This document shows positions 12,364 to 24,500 of a stretch of 64,000 nucleotides of DNA, one piece after another. Below the pieces are notes generated by a model. The model did no database searches and was not told the DNA's origin. It saw only the letters and a list, made by a program, of their open reading frames with translations. A program made the position numbers and the translations under genes. How positions within the stretch are numbered: the first letter of the stretch is position 1; the number at the start of each line of letters is the position of its first letter. Origin of the DNA: Sialis fuliginosa (taxonomy: Eukaryota; Arthropoda; Insecta; Megaloptera; Sialidae); contig OY540810.1 of assembly GCA_961205875.1 (NCBI GenBank), positions 7,812,001 to 7,876,000 of the forward strand, in the 5' to 3' direction.

Positions 12364-14423
12364 TACGATTTATTGTTTTGTGTATTGGTACCTTAACTTA
12401 TATATTATTATTTATTTTTTCAAAAATACTAAAGTTTAAAATAGAATTATACTTTAGAGGGTCCTTCGCTAGTTTGATATATAATCAGAGAACTACAAAA
12501 AACATGCTTTGAACAACTCTAAAAATATAAAATTACTCTTATATATTACTTACGCAAGACTATAATTCATCAAAATGATACGTAGACTAAAACAAATGAA
12601 TTTCGATGTATTATTTCAACAAAAAGACATGCAAAATAGTAGCTAATCATTTGGTAGAAATATATTTGTCAATGATTTAAATGAATCTGTAATATTTTCT
12701 CCAATTTACAATTGTATATTATTTTTTAAATGCTTTAATTTTATTTTAGTTAATTAATCACTATAAGTACTTACTAATTTATTAAATGATTTACTAAATA
12801 CATATTAAATAAATCAGAGATGTGAGCCTTTAACCAAAACTGAACCTGCATGTTTAAACTAGTCATAAAATGGTTCGAATCGTTAAACATGCGTGAAATA
12901 TATATATATAAATATAATACTAAAAACATTATTAATTTTTTACAATATTGTACAAAATTATAATTTAACTCAGCGAGAATATATTTTTTACCCATTTTCA
13001 TAAACCGGTTCAAACATGCTAGTTTGGTTCGCATCTTAGTTTTATAAACAATAATTTAAGTTGAACAAAATACAACAGACAGTATTTTTTTAATTTGATG
13101 CATTCCATTTTATAGTTTTATTTTAATAAGGACTGTACTGTTCACATATTTTGGCAAAAATTTAGTATACGTTTTCATAGTTTAGTTAGTTGGTAATACG
13201 CTACTTCAGTTGCACACATACAATTTGTGTCAGTTACTAATAAGTTAATAAACGGAACTCAAAAACCAACACATAAACAACAGAAGGGTCTTGTTAAACT
13301 CTTATTTAGTGGAATTTATGTACAGACATGAGATAAAAACCGCAGACTATCTTTTTTACATTTTCTCAGACATTGCAAAAATTAAAAATTATCAAAGTGA
13401 AGATCTTCACCAAAATCCCATAATAAAACGAAACATACCAACATATATTTAGCTTCTTATCTGAGCTTACATAATAAGACAGTCCCTTTAGGAAATTGGG
13501 ATGTTATGAAGCTCGCTATTTAAAACCAAAATTATTGGATATCCGAAATAATTCTGACCTCCGAAACTGAAATGATTTATATCCTTATTTAAAACAATAT
13601 TAATATAATAGCACAATAGCAAACAAACCTGTATACTACAATACTTATAATATATGTTTTTTTAATACAACTAGTAAATCTTAATTTGATTTACAATGAA
13701 CGATTGTATACAATATATTAGTGATCGCAAATAAATCAAATGCACACAACTCAAATAATATATTCCCAACTAACCAAACTATAAAAATTATTAAAAACGC
13801 TGTGTACACTATATGGTGTATACTAAAATTTCGCCAATATTGTTATGTATAATTGTGGTGTAACTTATTAGACGAATTTAGTATCTTCATTATTTTTTTA
13901 GAAAAATGTTAAATTCACTAAAAATAAAAAGTAATGTGCTGTAAAAATGGCATTTGAATTGACTTTATGATATTTTATTCATGTAAAGGTCATTGAAATA
14001 AATGTCAAGTATAATCATTGTCCTGTATTTGTTAAAAATGTACATCAACAAGAAAAACATTTTTTGTTAAAAATAATGAAGTTTAACGAATATTAATTTT
14101 ATAAATGTGATACAATTTTTTTACTTGTTTATAATGAATATATGTATTGTATATGTATTTAATTATACAATACACTTGTTTTTATTACTTTTTTATTTTA
14201 ATATTATATTAATTGAATTTATTACAATGTGATTTACAAACTCACGTACTAAAAGTTAATATGCAATTTAAACATTAAATAGATATCTTTTGATTTTTTT
14301 AATTTAAAACAGAGTCCATATTATTTAATACTTTTATAATAATTTATACAATTTTACATAAAATATATAGCATTTAAATATACATATCGAACAATTTTCC
14401 AGCTAAAATATTTTATTTCAAAG

Positions 14424-14574
14424 CAGTGGCTGATCTAAAAAGGGGATCATATTATTATGACCTCTCTAATAATGAAATTATAGTTAATCATTTTTCGACA
14501 AAAGGCATATTAAAACATATCGATGCCTTTTTGATGGAAAAGACTGCTGATAAATAATACTCGATCGGCCACTG
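14424..14574. mobile_element. hAT-like MITE, 151 bp
   Basis: Termini CAGTGGCTGATC and, inverted, CAGTGGCCGATC. The CAGTGGC start is typical of hAT ends. The flanks do not give a convincing 8-bp duplication, so the insertion is old or one end is wrong. Confidence 0.5.
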
Positions 14575-14921
14575 GTAACAATTTAAATGTAACACTAGTC
14601 TTTTGTGTTAATACAACTTGTTTATTTTAATTTTAATTTAAATATTTGTATTCATTTTGGCTGTAAGTGGATTTTATTAAATTATAATAAGAATACTTAA
14701 CTGTCATACTTTTGTATAGATAATGTTTTAATCTCTTTATTCAATAACCAAAATGTTAAAAAAACAAATCTAATAAAGTATTATTTTTCAATATGTGTCT
14801 TTTTTTTCCAGTAAAAACTTAAAAAAGAAATTAATCACTTTGGCAAATGAACAGCTAAAAGATCATATATTTAGTTAGAATATATTAATGAACACCATCC
14901 TCTGCTAAAGTATCTGTCCAT

Positions 14922-15094
14922 CAGTGCCGTAGCGAGCATAATTGGCGCCTGGGGCACGATACCTTTTTGACGCCCCTGAAAAACAAAGTAATATAATATA
15001 TAGAATATCGTCGTCTAGGGGGCCATTTGGCGCCCCTTTGCGAGTAGCGCCCGGGGCATGATAGACCCCCTTGCCCCCCCTCGCTACACCACTG
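14922..15094. mobile_element. hAT MITE with perfect 8-bp target duplication, 173 bp
   Basis: Termini CAGTGCCGTAGCGAGC and, inverted, CAGTGGTGTAGCGAGG. Target duplication CTGTCCAT at 14914-14921 and 15095-15102. Internal GGCGCC..GGGGCA blocks match the element at 42073-42319, so both belong to one family. Confidence 0.85.
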
Positions 15095-15791
15095 CTGTCC
15101 ATCTTACCCTAGAGATATTATTACTGGAGTGATAACTCATTGTTAATGTTAAAAAATTGTCCCACAAATTAGATAGATTAATTTATCGAAACATCTTTGT
15201 TTATCAAGTTTTGATTGGGTGACCGCATTCATAACTCTACTAAAAATATTGGATTCTATTTCTATACCAGCCTGCGTTCTCCGCATTGTAGTTATCACTC
15301 GAATCCAGTATAATATTATATCTCTATGCCTTTACCTAAGATCTATTATAGAATTGCTTAAGGTATGCAATTCAATTTTGCCATAATATGCCTTATGCAT
15401 AGATAAGTAAATACTATAGATAGGCAACTCTCATGTATTCAAAAATTAATCAGCGCTTTTGTGAGTGTAGTCATGACGTCATTTTAAGATCCCGCGAAAT
15501 TTAAATATCCTCAATACAGCTATTATTTTATATTTATATTTGAACATAAAAAATATATTATTAAAACAAGTAATTATGAACACTTATTTTAATAACATAA
15601 TTTTATATAAAAATTCAATATTATGTATTAACTGAAAAACAAAGTACATAGTTTACAAGAAAATAAATTTATTTGTTTAAATATACGTATTATATTTAAT
15701 ATAAAAAGATTAACAAATTATAAAGAACAGGAATAATAATTAATATTATTTTAATTAATGAACTATTTATTTTTTAAGCTATATGTTAATA

Positions 15792-16621
15792 CAGGGTGGC
15801 GCAAAGGAAGCAATTGGTTTTTAAACATTTACATTAAGTATATTTTTAAATTCTTAAATTATTTTGATGAGATATGATAAACTATAATTTATGGAGATTT
15901 TTTAAAGCTACTTATGGAACACTACGTCGAGCAAATGACCCCCATTTTCTGCCTTACAAAATGTCCATGACATCAGTTAAAATACTGAGAGTTGGCACCT
16001 CAATTTCAGCTCAAATATTGTTTTTTAACTGCTGGATAGTCGTTGGCTTATTAACATAAACCCTCCCCTTTAGATATCCCCAAAGATGATAATCTGAGGC
16101 TGTTAAATTCGGTGAACAAGGAAGCCAGTTGACTGCCGAGTTTTTTGAAATTATCTGTTCGCCAAAAAATCTCCCTTAAAAGCTCCATACTGAGTCGGGC
16201 GGTGTGTGCAGTGGCACCATTTTGTTGGAACATTACTAGATTGTTAGTAAGAGCAGGTCGTGGAAAAGTTTTAATTATATGTCGGTATCACTCACCTGTT
16301 ACAGTTATGGCATTTCTGTTAACATCTTCAAAAAAAATATGGCCCAATAATCTTTTGGGATGTAACACCGCACTAGATTGTACATTTAACCGTTAACCTC
16401 ATTCTACTGGCCGGAGCAATCGTGTCCACTATTACTTGGCTATATCTTTTAGCAGAAATAACTAACGTGAAAAAGTATTTCAATAATCTCTGAATCTTAT
16501 CTCTTATCTTTCCATTATTAATTCCCCAGACCTTTAAAAGGTCTAAGAAGAAAAAGAAAGCAAAATAAAAATTTAAAAGTTATGAATTTTTCAAATCAGA
16601 TTGTTTCTTTTGCGCCACCCT
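15792..16621 (-). mobile_element. Decayed Tc1/IS630-superfamily DNA transposon
   Basis: Terminal repeats AGGGTGGCGCAAAGGAAGCA (15793) and, inverted from the right end (16621), AGGGTGGCGCAAAAGAAACA. The minus strand between them keeps part of a DDE transposase (separate entry). TA flanks are not clear because the right end has drifted. This is a relic. Confidence 0.75.
16030..16400 (-). pseudogene. Broken DDE transposase fragment
   Basis: Read on the minus strand, the region gives a segment ending NAITVTGE, then a stop, then FPRPALTNNLVMFQQNGATAHTARLSMELLREIF. After a frameshift it continues as NWLPCSPNLTASDYHLWGYLKGRV. The (D/N)GA.AH and SP(D/N)L...D..LWGYLK blocks are the second and third catalytic regions of Tc1/IS630-type transposases. 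Here the second-block Asp is Asn, and the third block is out of frame with the second. The N-terminal DNA-binding part is missing, so it cannot be active. Confidence 0.75.
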
Positions 16622-17025
16622 ATTTCTGTGTCTCACTATGAAATACTCATTTAAAAAAAATAACTGAATCATGTCAGTTTATTGTTGGTTTTTACAATAT
16701 TAATTTTTTTCAATAAAAAATACTTGGAAATTTAGTATAAAAAAAATGTATCAATGTTTTTTCTGTTGTCATTGGTCAGTTGACACAACATACATACCAG
16801 CAGCGGTGCACAAGCTGTATTCAGGTGATGCCATGCAAATTACTATCATAGATCGAATACATTTGGATTTTGTCGTGTCTTCGGAAAGGGCAATTCTCTG
16901 CCGTACTGACTATGTCGAATGTGTCTGATCTAAACATAAACTGTCACTGGACTTACATGAATATAGCTCGCGCACTGTCACCGATATATACATAATTATG
17001 ATTGATTTATTTCTCCAAGTGATAT

Positions 17026-17525
17026 GACGAATGTAAAATATTTCTCCGATGTCTTCAATACATTGTTCTGATACTTTTGCTTTTCATATCTATAAAAATA
17101 TAAGACTATATTACAAAAACAAAATAAATATATGGTATTATATGTAAAAATGTAAACAAAAACTTACGTAATAGAAAAGAAATGCAACATCCAATATAGT
17201 AAAAATCAATATTCTTCCATAGATTGAATATATTACAGTTGTACTGGTACGATGAATGTAAAATAGTTCTCCAATGTCTTCAATACATTGTTCTGATACT
17301 TTCGCTTTTCATATCTATAAAAATACAAGACTATATTACAAAAACAAAATAAATATATGACATTATATGTAAAAATGTAAACAAACTTACGTAAAAGAAA
17401 AGAAATGCAACATAGTAAAAATCAATATTCTTGTATGATAAATGTAAAATTAACAGACATAATGTCTTCAATATACGATTTTGCAGCATTAAGTATTTTG
17501 CTTTCACTCTATAAAAAAAATTTTC
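17026..17525. repeat. Tandem repeat, about 2.4 copies
   Basis: Unit 17026-17250 (225 bp) is followed by 17251-17436 (about 35 bp shorter at its 3' end) and a partial, diverged third unit, 17437-17525. Shared landmarks are GATGTCTTCAATACATTGTT, then TTTTCATATCTATAAAAATA, then AGAAAAGAAATGCAACAT. It is non-coding and lies upstream of Neurexin IV. Confidence 0.8.
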
Positions 17526-18560
17526 AATTAGTTAGGTTAAACTTCCTACTTTAATTAAGTATGGTTTTATTTTTATAGATCACGTCAAATTTATACGATT
17601 TATCACAGTGAGCATCACATATTTTATAATTTCCATACATTTTCTGGGAATCCTTGTGCTTGTTTTTTATTTTAATTCAAATATTATATACTTCTTCGCT
17701 TAAACTTTATAACAGTCTATACTGCATTATTTATGTATTTTTGTTATTCATACATATAACATAACGGTACACAACAGTAAAATAGCATTATCTATTAATA
17801 TTTATCAATAATTTTCTAATCAAACGAACGAAAACTAATTTTACAAACACATTTTAACTGTTTCACAAATTGTCAAACAATTAAAATAATACCAAAGCAT
17901 GTATACAGACAGCGGTAAATTCAAAATACAGTCACGTGACAGTCACACTAGCGCTATAAACGGTGTAGTGAAAAGGTTCATCCCCTTCCATATGGAGTTA
18001 CCATACCCTGGCCTTATGGTTGGTTCAACCTGTCAAATTTTTAAAATCTAATTAAATCAAATTCTTACCTGCTTTAATCGGCCTCATAATGAAATAGACA
18101 GACGGTCATATGGACTAACCGAAATTATAAGGTTCCTATTTTTCTACGGAACCATAAAAATAGAAATCCTTATGGGTTCTGATTTACGGGACGTCTGTAG
18201 GTATTATAATATGTAGCATAGAATTTAAATCATTGTATAGAGTTATCTCTCTCCCACAACATTTTAAATAAGTTATTTGAATTTTTTTAAGCGTTGTTTG
18301 TTTTTCTATTAATTATATTATAATTTTAATATCATACAAGATACAAAAATCGTCAATACCTATCGATATTTTTGTTATATAACATACATTCAATAAATTA
18401 AATCGTTTAATATTTATGATACTATCTTCCTTCAACTCAAAAGTAGCTTATGTAAATAGTCATCAGTGCTCTAAACAGTACATTACAATATACAAAAACA
18501 ACCAGAATAGGGTGTAACGGGTGTAATGGGCGTAATTGTGCAACGGCGTGTCATGGTATC

Positions 18561-21500
18561 ATGGACGCTTATAATTTTTTAAGGTTTTTTGTGTGTTTAA
18601 TTAATTTAATTTCAATAAATGCAGGTAAAATATTCATAAATACGAACACATTTATTTAGAATCATCATTTCTACAATTCCATGCATGTTCATTACTTTTA
18701 ATAATAATTCTTGTCGCAACGTAAATGATATATTATAATTAATTATGAATCACTGTTTTTAAATATTTTACTATCACTGCATTACTAAATTTTATCTTTC
18801 TGATTTTGATATATCTTTCCTGTTTAATATACCTCATTATTAAATACCTATAGGTTAAAGTACGTTCATCCTAATTTTATTTATATAATTATATCCACCT
18901 GTTTGATTTCTAGATTATTACTCAGAATATGAATGTAATACACCTTTACTGGAAAAAGCTGCCTTAAAAGCAACTTCTTCTATGCAAGAACAAGGTCCAG
19001 AAAATGCTATTCTTAATGGTATGTAGAAACATTTCAAATAAAATAATTCAAAAAAATATATTTCTGGATGAATCATACAAACAATAGTGGTAAATAAATT
19101 CACTTTTGGTAGGTAAACTTCATTCAATGTAGAGAAGATGAGTGACAGTGATTTTAAATAAGTTTTAAATAAAATAATTAAAATGTCTATGAAAAATAGT
19201 GTACGTTGGGCTTTTAATTTCAACTCTTGGAATCCTAGTGAAGCTGAACTTTTGTTAGCAACGTCATTGATTCAACCCGAGGAAAAAACACGTCTTGCTC
19301 AATTTGTGTTTAAAAAGGATTTTAAAGCATCTTTAATAGGACGTTTACTTATGCGCAAATATATTAATAATGTTACAAATATTGATTACGACAAAGTCAA
19401 GTTTAACAGGGATAATAGTGGAAAACCATTTCTTGAAAATTCTACCGACTTATTGCTAAATTTTAATGTATCACACCAAGGTCATTATACTGTATTAGCT
19501 GGAGAAATAGGGGGATTAAATATAGGTGTTGATGTTATGAAATATGAATATACAGGAGGTAAACCTATAAGTGAATTTTTCAGATTAATGCATAAACATT
19601 TTTCTGAAACTGAATGGCAATTTATTAGAGTTGGGTCCTATGAACAACAGTTAAGTTCTTTTATAAGACATTGGTGTTTAAAAGAAAGTTACGTCAAAGC
19701 TTTAGGTGTTGGTATTACTGTTAATTTACAAGACATTAGTTTTAAAATAAATACCAGAGATTTAAGTAAAACTTATGTAGTTTATAACACTGAATTATTT
19801 GTCAAAAATAATAAAATGGATTGGATTTTTGAAGAAAGTTTACTAGGTGAAGAACATTGTGTAGCTGTAGCTATTGAGAATAAACATTATGATGTAAACA
19901 AACATAATGTTTTTGAGGAATTGACTTTTAGTAAACTTACTGAAGGAGCGGTTCCTCTATTAAATGAAGATGAAGAATATTGCAATAGCATTATTAAAAA
20001 AATGGAAAGCCCATAACTTTGCCACTATTATTTGGAACTTTTCTTACAAAGTCAAACCATATTATTATATTCTAACTTGTCATATTTTACTAAATAAGAT
20101 TATTGAGTACTTAGTAAATTGCCAATATTGGTTTAGAAAAATAAATAAAAATATGTATATTCCCATGTCAAGTTAGTTAAAATATTACGTATAATCCAGA
20201 AATATATTTTAATTGTAGAATGTAGAAGTCAATAAATTATTATTTCTATGTAATATTTGTTTTATTACAATTTAGATAGTTTTATTTTTTATTTATGTAG
20301 TCAGTTTTATTGTAAAAAACTTATATATATGTATAATCAATATACTGTACCAGTAACTTTAGATCCAAGTTTTTGTACCTATCTGTATCACTCTAGATTA
20401 TTATACTGTAGCATGCAATGTTGACATATTATTTATTTTATTGTATGATTTGCGTATTGCATGATACTTAAAATTGTTTTGCATCCCCCTCAATTCAACT
20501 GTCCTGTTATATCAAAGTTATTGATCAAATAATGTTAATTATCAATTAATCATATAGTGAAATTGAATGCTATTAAAATTAAATAGAAATTGTTTTACCA
20601 TAAAAAGAATTTTTTCACATATACTTATATGTGAAATTAATTACTAATTTATATAAGTAAACAATTGTCAGTCTTAATAAAAAGTACGCACAATTTTTTA
20701 TACTATCAGCAATTTTTACTTTATATTTCTATATCATTCTCATAATAATATAATAGTAGTGACGTTAAATATAAATAAAAACAAACTTGTTTGTTTAAAC
20801 GTCAAAATTTATTAAAGAAGAGGAAACCGCAATTTTGAGATAACGACATCTTTCTCAAATTTAAATCTTTACTAATAGCCTGACGATGATTCTGTGAATC
20901 GAAAGCTTGCGGTTTCCTCTTCTTTAATAAATTTTGACGTTTAAACAAACAAGTTTGTTTTCATTCTCATAATATATATTGTTACAATTATATTATTTAA
21001 GAATCTTAAATAGATCAGTTTGTAATGGTCGTAACTCACAATCAGTAAATTTTTATTTTATTGGAATAAAATAAAATAAAATAAAAGAGCTGCAAAAAAT
21101 ATTTGAAATATTTTTCAATAAAATTAGCCGTTTTGATGTTATTCACAAAAAAAAAACTTTCTCACCCCCTGCCAAACTACCTCTGTACTTCTTTGTCAAC
21201 TAAGCTCAAAGGTTTCTTAACGTATAGGTATAAAACTACATATGTACCAATTTTCATCAATGAAAGAATTATTGAGTTCAAAAAATATACTTTTACTGTT
21301 CTAATAATAAATAAACTATAATTTAAATTATGGGTAAATAATATTGTATATTGTATAAACAAAGGGCCTAATGCTTGGGCTGCATCGGGCAATGATTTTG
21401 GTCAGATGCTTATAATTGACCTGGGTCAAACTATGAACATTACTCGAATATGGACCCAGGGAAGACCTCATTCGTCCCATTATGTTATGGAGTACGGTAT

Positions 21501-24500
21501 CAGCTATGGAACAAATGGACAAGATTTTGCAGATTACAAAGATGCAAATGGTTACATAAAGGTAGGATACTTACAAATATAGGGAAGAAAAGATAATTAT
21601 TAAAGGTGATTTGCTTGTTTGCTTTTTTAACCAATAAGGTGCTTTTCTAGTATCTTATAAATCATTTAATTTTTTAACATGGTAGTTTCTTGATTGTTTA
21701 ATTAATGTAGTAGATTGAAGTGCATGTATAGGTGGTTGTTAAATATAAATTGTATATATTAATATATCTTCTAAATATATGATATTTTAAAATTTATACG
21801 TGTAAAATTTACATACTTTTATTAGTCAGCCGATAGTTTGATCGGTTTGGCAGTTAGCCAAAGAAGAAGTGCGTACATCTACTGAATTGTTTTATCGGGG
21901 ACAAATCGGTTTGCAGCTCGAACCCGATCAAATTATTGGCCGAGTAAAAGTTTGTAGTATGCACAAGTACGATTAGTTTTTTATAATGTTATATTAATTT
22001 ATACAATGAAAATATTTAATATTTATTACTTGCTAACATAATGATTTTCATTAACAACTAAACTAACACTTTCGGAATGCGATGTCTATTGCTTTTAGGC
22101 CCTTCTGCGTGGACTCCTACCTACAGCACTTACTATAATTTCTTGACAATGGATTTGGGTAGCAGAAAAGAGATACATTACATAGCGACACAGGGTCGTA
22201 AATCCACTAATGAATTTGTAACTGAGTATATTGTACAGTATTCAGATGATGGAGAGAGTTGGAGATCTTTTACAGATGCATCTGGAGTAACTGAGGTCCG
22301 ACTTGATTATTTTCTTGTTAATCATAAGGGTCATACTAAAAACAATTCTTTTATATAACTGTAAATAATAACATGCTTAATAATTGCTGGATTTTTGAGA
22401 ATGGCTTTTATAAATAAAAAATATTTTATATTATTATAAATATAAGTATGAAATATAATTTTCATTATATTTTAGATGTTTAAAGGAAATAAAGATGGTG
22501 ATCTTATTCGTAAAAATGAATTTGAAGTACCGATCATAGCACAATGGATTAGAATAAATCCAACAAGATGGAGTGGTAAAATCTCAATGAGACTTGAGTT
22601 ATTTGGATGTGATTATGGTAATAACGATGTTTACAAATTGTAATTATAATAACTACATAAAATTATTATTTTAGTTTCGGATATTTTATATTTCAACGGA
22701 AGCTCATTAGTAAACATAGACCTACTGCGTGAACCTATCTCGTCTGCAAGAGAGTCGATAAGATTCAGAATGAAGACGACACACGCTAGCGGTGTGCTTA
22801 TGTACAGTAGAGGGACGCAGGGTGATTACTTTGCTTTACAACTCAGAGATAACCGGATGCTGTTGAATATCAACTTAGGTTCAGGAATGATGACAAGCTT
22901 GTCTGTCGGTAGTTTACTTGATGATAATATCTGGCACGATGTTGTCATTTCGAGAAATAGAAGAGATATTGTGTTTTCTGTCGATCGTGTTATGATCCAA
23001 GGAAAAATTAAAGGAGATTTTAGCAGAATGAATTTAAATCGTGCGGTATGTAAAAAATTACATGTTTCAGCTTTTGTAAAATGCAAAAATATGATTTTTA
23101 ATTCTATTTTTTTAGTTTTATATTGGAGGTGTTCCAAATGTTCAAGAAGGTTTAGTTATAACACAAAATTATACAGGTTGTATAGAAAATCTATATTTGA
23201 ATACTACAAATATAATACATGATATAAAAGAAGCTTATGAATATGGCGAAAATTATCGATACGAAAAAATTAATACACTCTACAGTTGTCCTGTAAGTAC
23301 ACAAGTTATGAGATCTGTGTTTTGTTATAATTATATATTACTCAATTTCTAAAAAAAAAACTAACAATAAATATTTATTTCAGGAACCACCAACAGTGCC
23401 TGTAACATTTTTGACGCATGGTTCTTATGCAAGATTAAAAGGTCATGAAGGAATGCAAACTCTGAATGTCTCTTTTTCATTTAGGACATACGAAGATAAG
23501 GGTGTAATGTTTTACCATGAGTTCTCTTCACCAGGTTTTGTTAAAGTGTGTTATTCATTTTTTATGTTGACATTTGACATCTTTTTAATTTTAGCTGTTC
23601 GTGAAAACTAGCACAGTTTATAAACCTATAAATTTTAATTTTAGCTATTCTTAGAAGATGGAAAAGTAAAAATCGAACTAGAAATCCCGAAGGTACCAAA
23701 AGTCATTTTAGACAATTATGATATTACTTTCAATGATGGAAGATGGCATACGGTTATATTGACAGTGACGAATAATCTTTTAATTTTGAATATTGACAAT
23801 CAGCCAATGAGAACTGTCCGGGCTTTACAAGTGTACACAGGCGGTATTTATTACGTAGGAGGTAAATACTTAAAACAACTGGTTTTTTTATTGTAATTCA
23901 GTTGCCAGTTTAAAGAATAGAAAATAATATTTTTTATCTTCAGGTCGCAAATCAACAACGAGCGAGCGAGGTTTTGTTGGGTGTATGCGTCTCATCAGTG
24001 TCGATGGCCACTACAAGCTGCCATCGGACTGGAAGGACGATGAATACTGCTGCAAGGAAGAAGTTGTGTTTGATGCATGTCACATGACTGATAAATGTAA
24101 TCCAAATCCATGCCAGCACGATGGCGTGTGCAAACAAAACTCTATGGAATTCTTCTGTGACTGCACCGATACTGGATACTCTGGAGCCGTATGCCACACT
24201 TCTCTGAACCCTCTCTCATGTCAGGCGTATAAGAATGTGCAACAGACCGGGCAGACTGCGGAGATCAGTGTTGATATTGACGGAAGCGGCCCTCTCAAAC
24301 CGTTCCCTGTTATGTGTGAGTTTTACGGGGATGGGCGTATCATGACTGTTGTGAGACATAGTAATGAGCAGACGACACCAGTCGATGGTTTTCAGGTTAG
24401 TTTTTGATATAAAATATATTATTTTTATATATTATATTGATTTCATGTGAATTGCAATAAAATTACATTCTACAGGAACCAGGTAGTTTTTCTCAAGATA

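Larger units (their letters stand above)
11026..14900. other. Kul 3' region and intergenic DNA
   Basis: Very AT-rich DNA after the Kul stop. AATAAA hexamers occur from about 11490 onward and again near 14776, so the true poly(A) site cannot be chosen by eye. Apart from the hairpin at 12241 and the MITE at 14424, nothing coding is supported. Short ORFs here lack family resemblance. Confidence 0.5.

Noticed and set aside
12806..13040. Possible hAT with AGAGATGTGAGCC and AAGATGCGAACC ends
   Set aside because: Ends share too few positions, boundaries are unclear and no duplication is found.
16746..16928. 60-codon plus-strand ORF (Cys-rich start, MYQCFFCCHW)
   Set aside because: No recognised family, no splice partners, and it lies between a dead transposon and a tandem repeat. 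Chance ORF.
18918..19223. 101-codon minus-strand ORF
   Set aside because: It is antisense to Nrx-IV exon 2 and the start of the nested transferase, both well supported on the plus strand.
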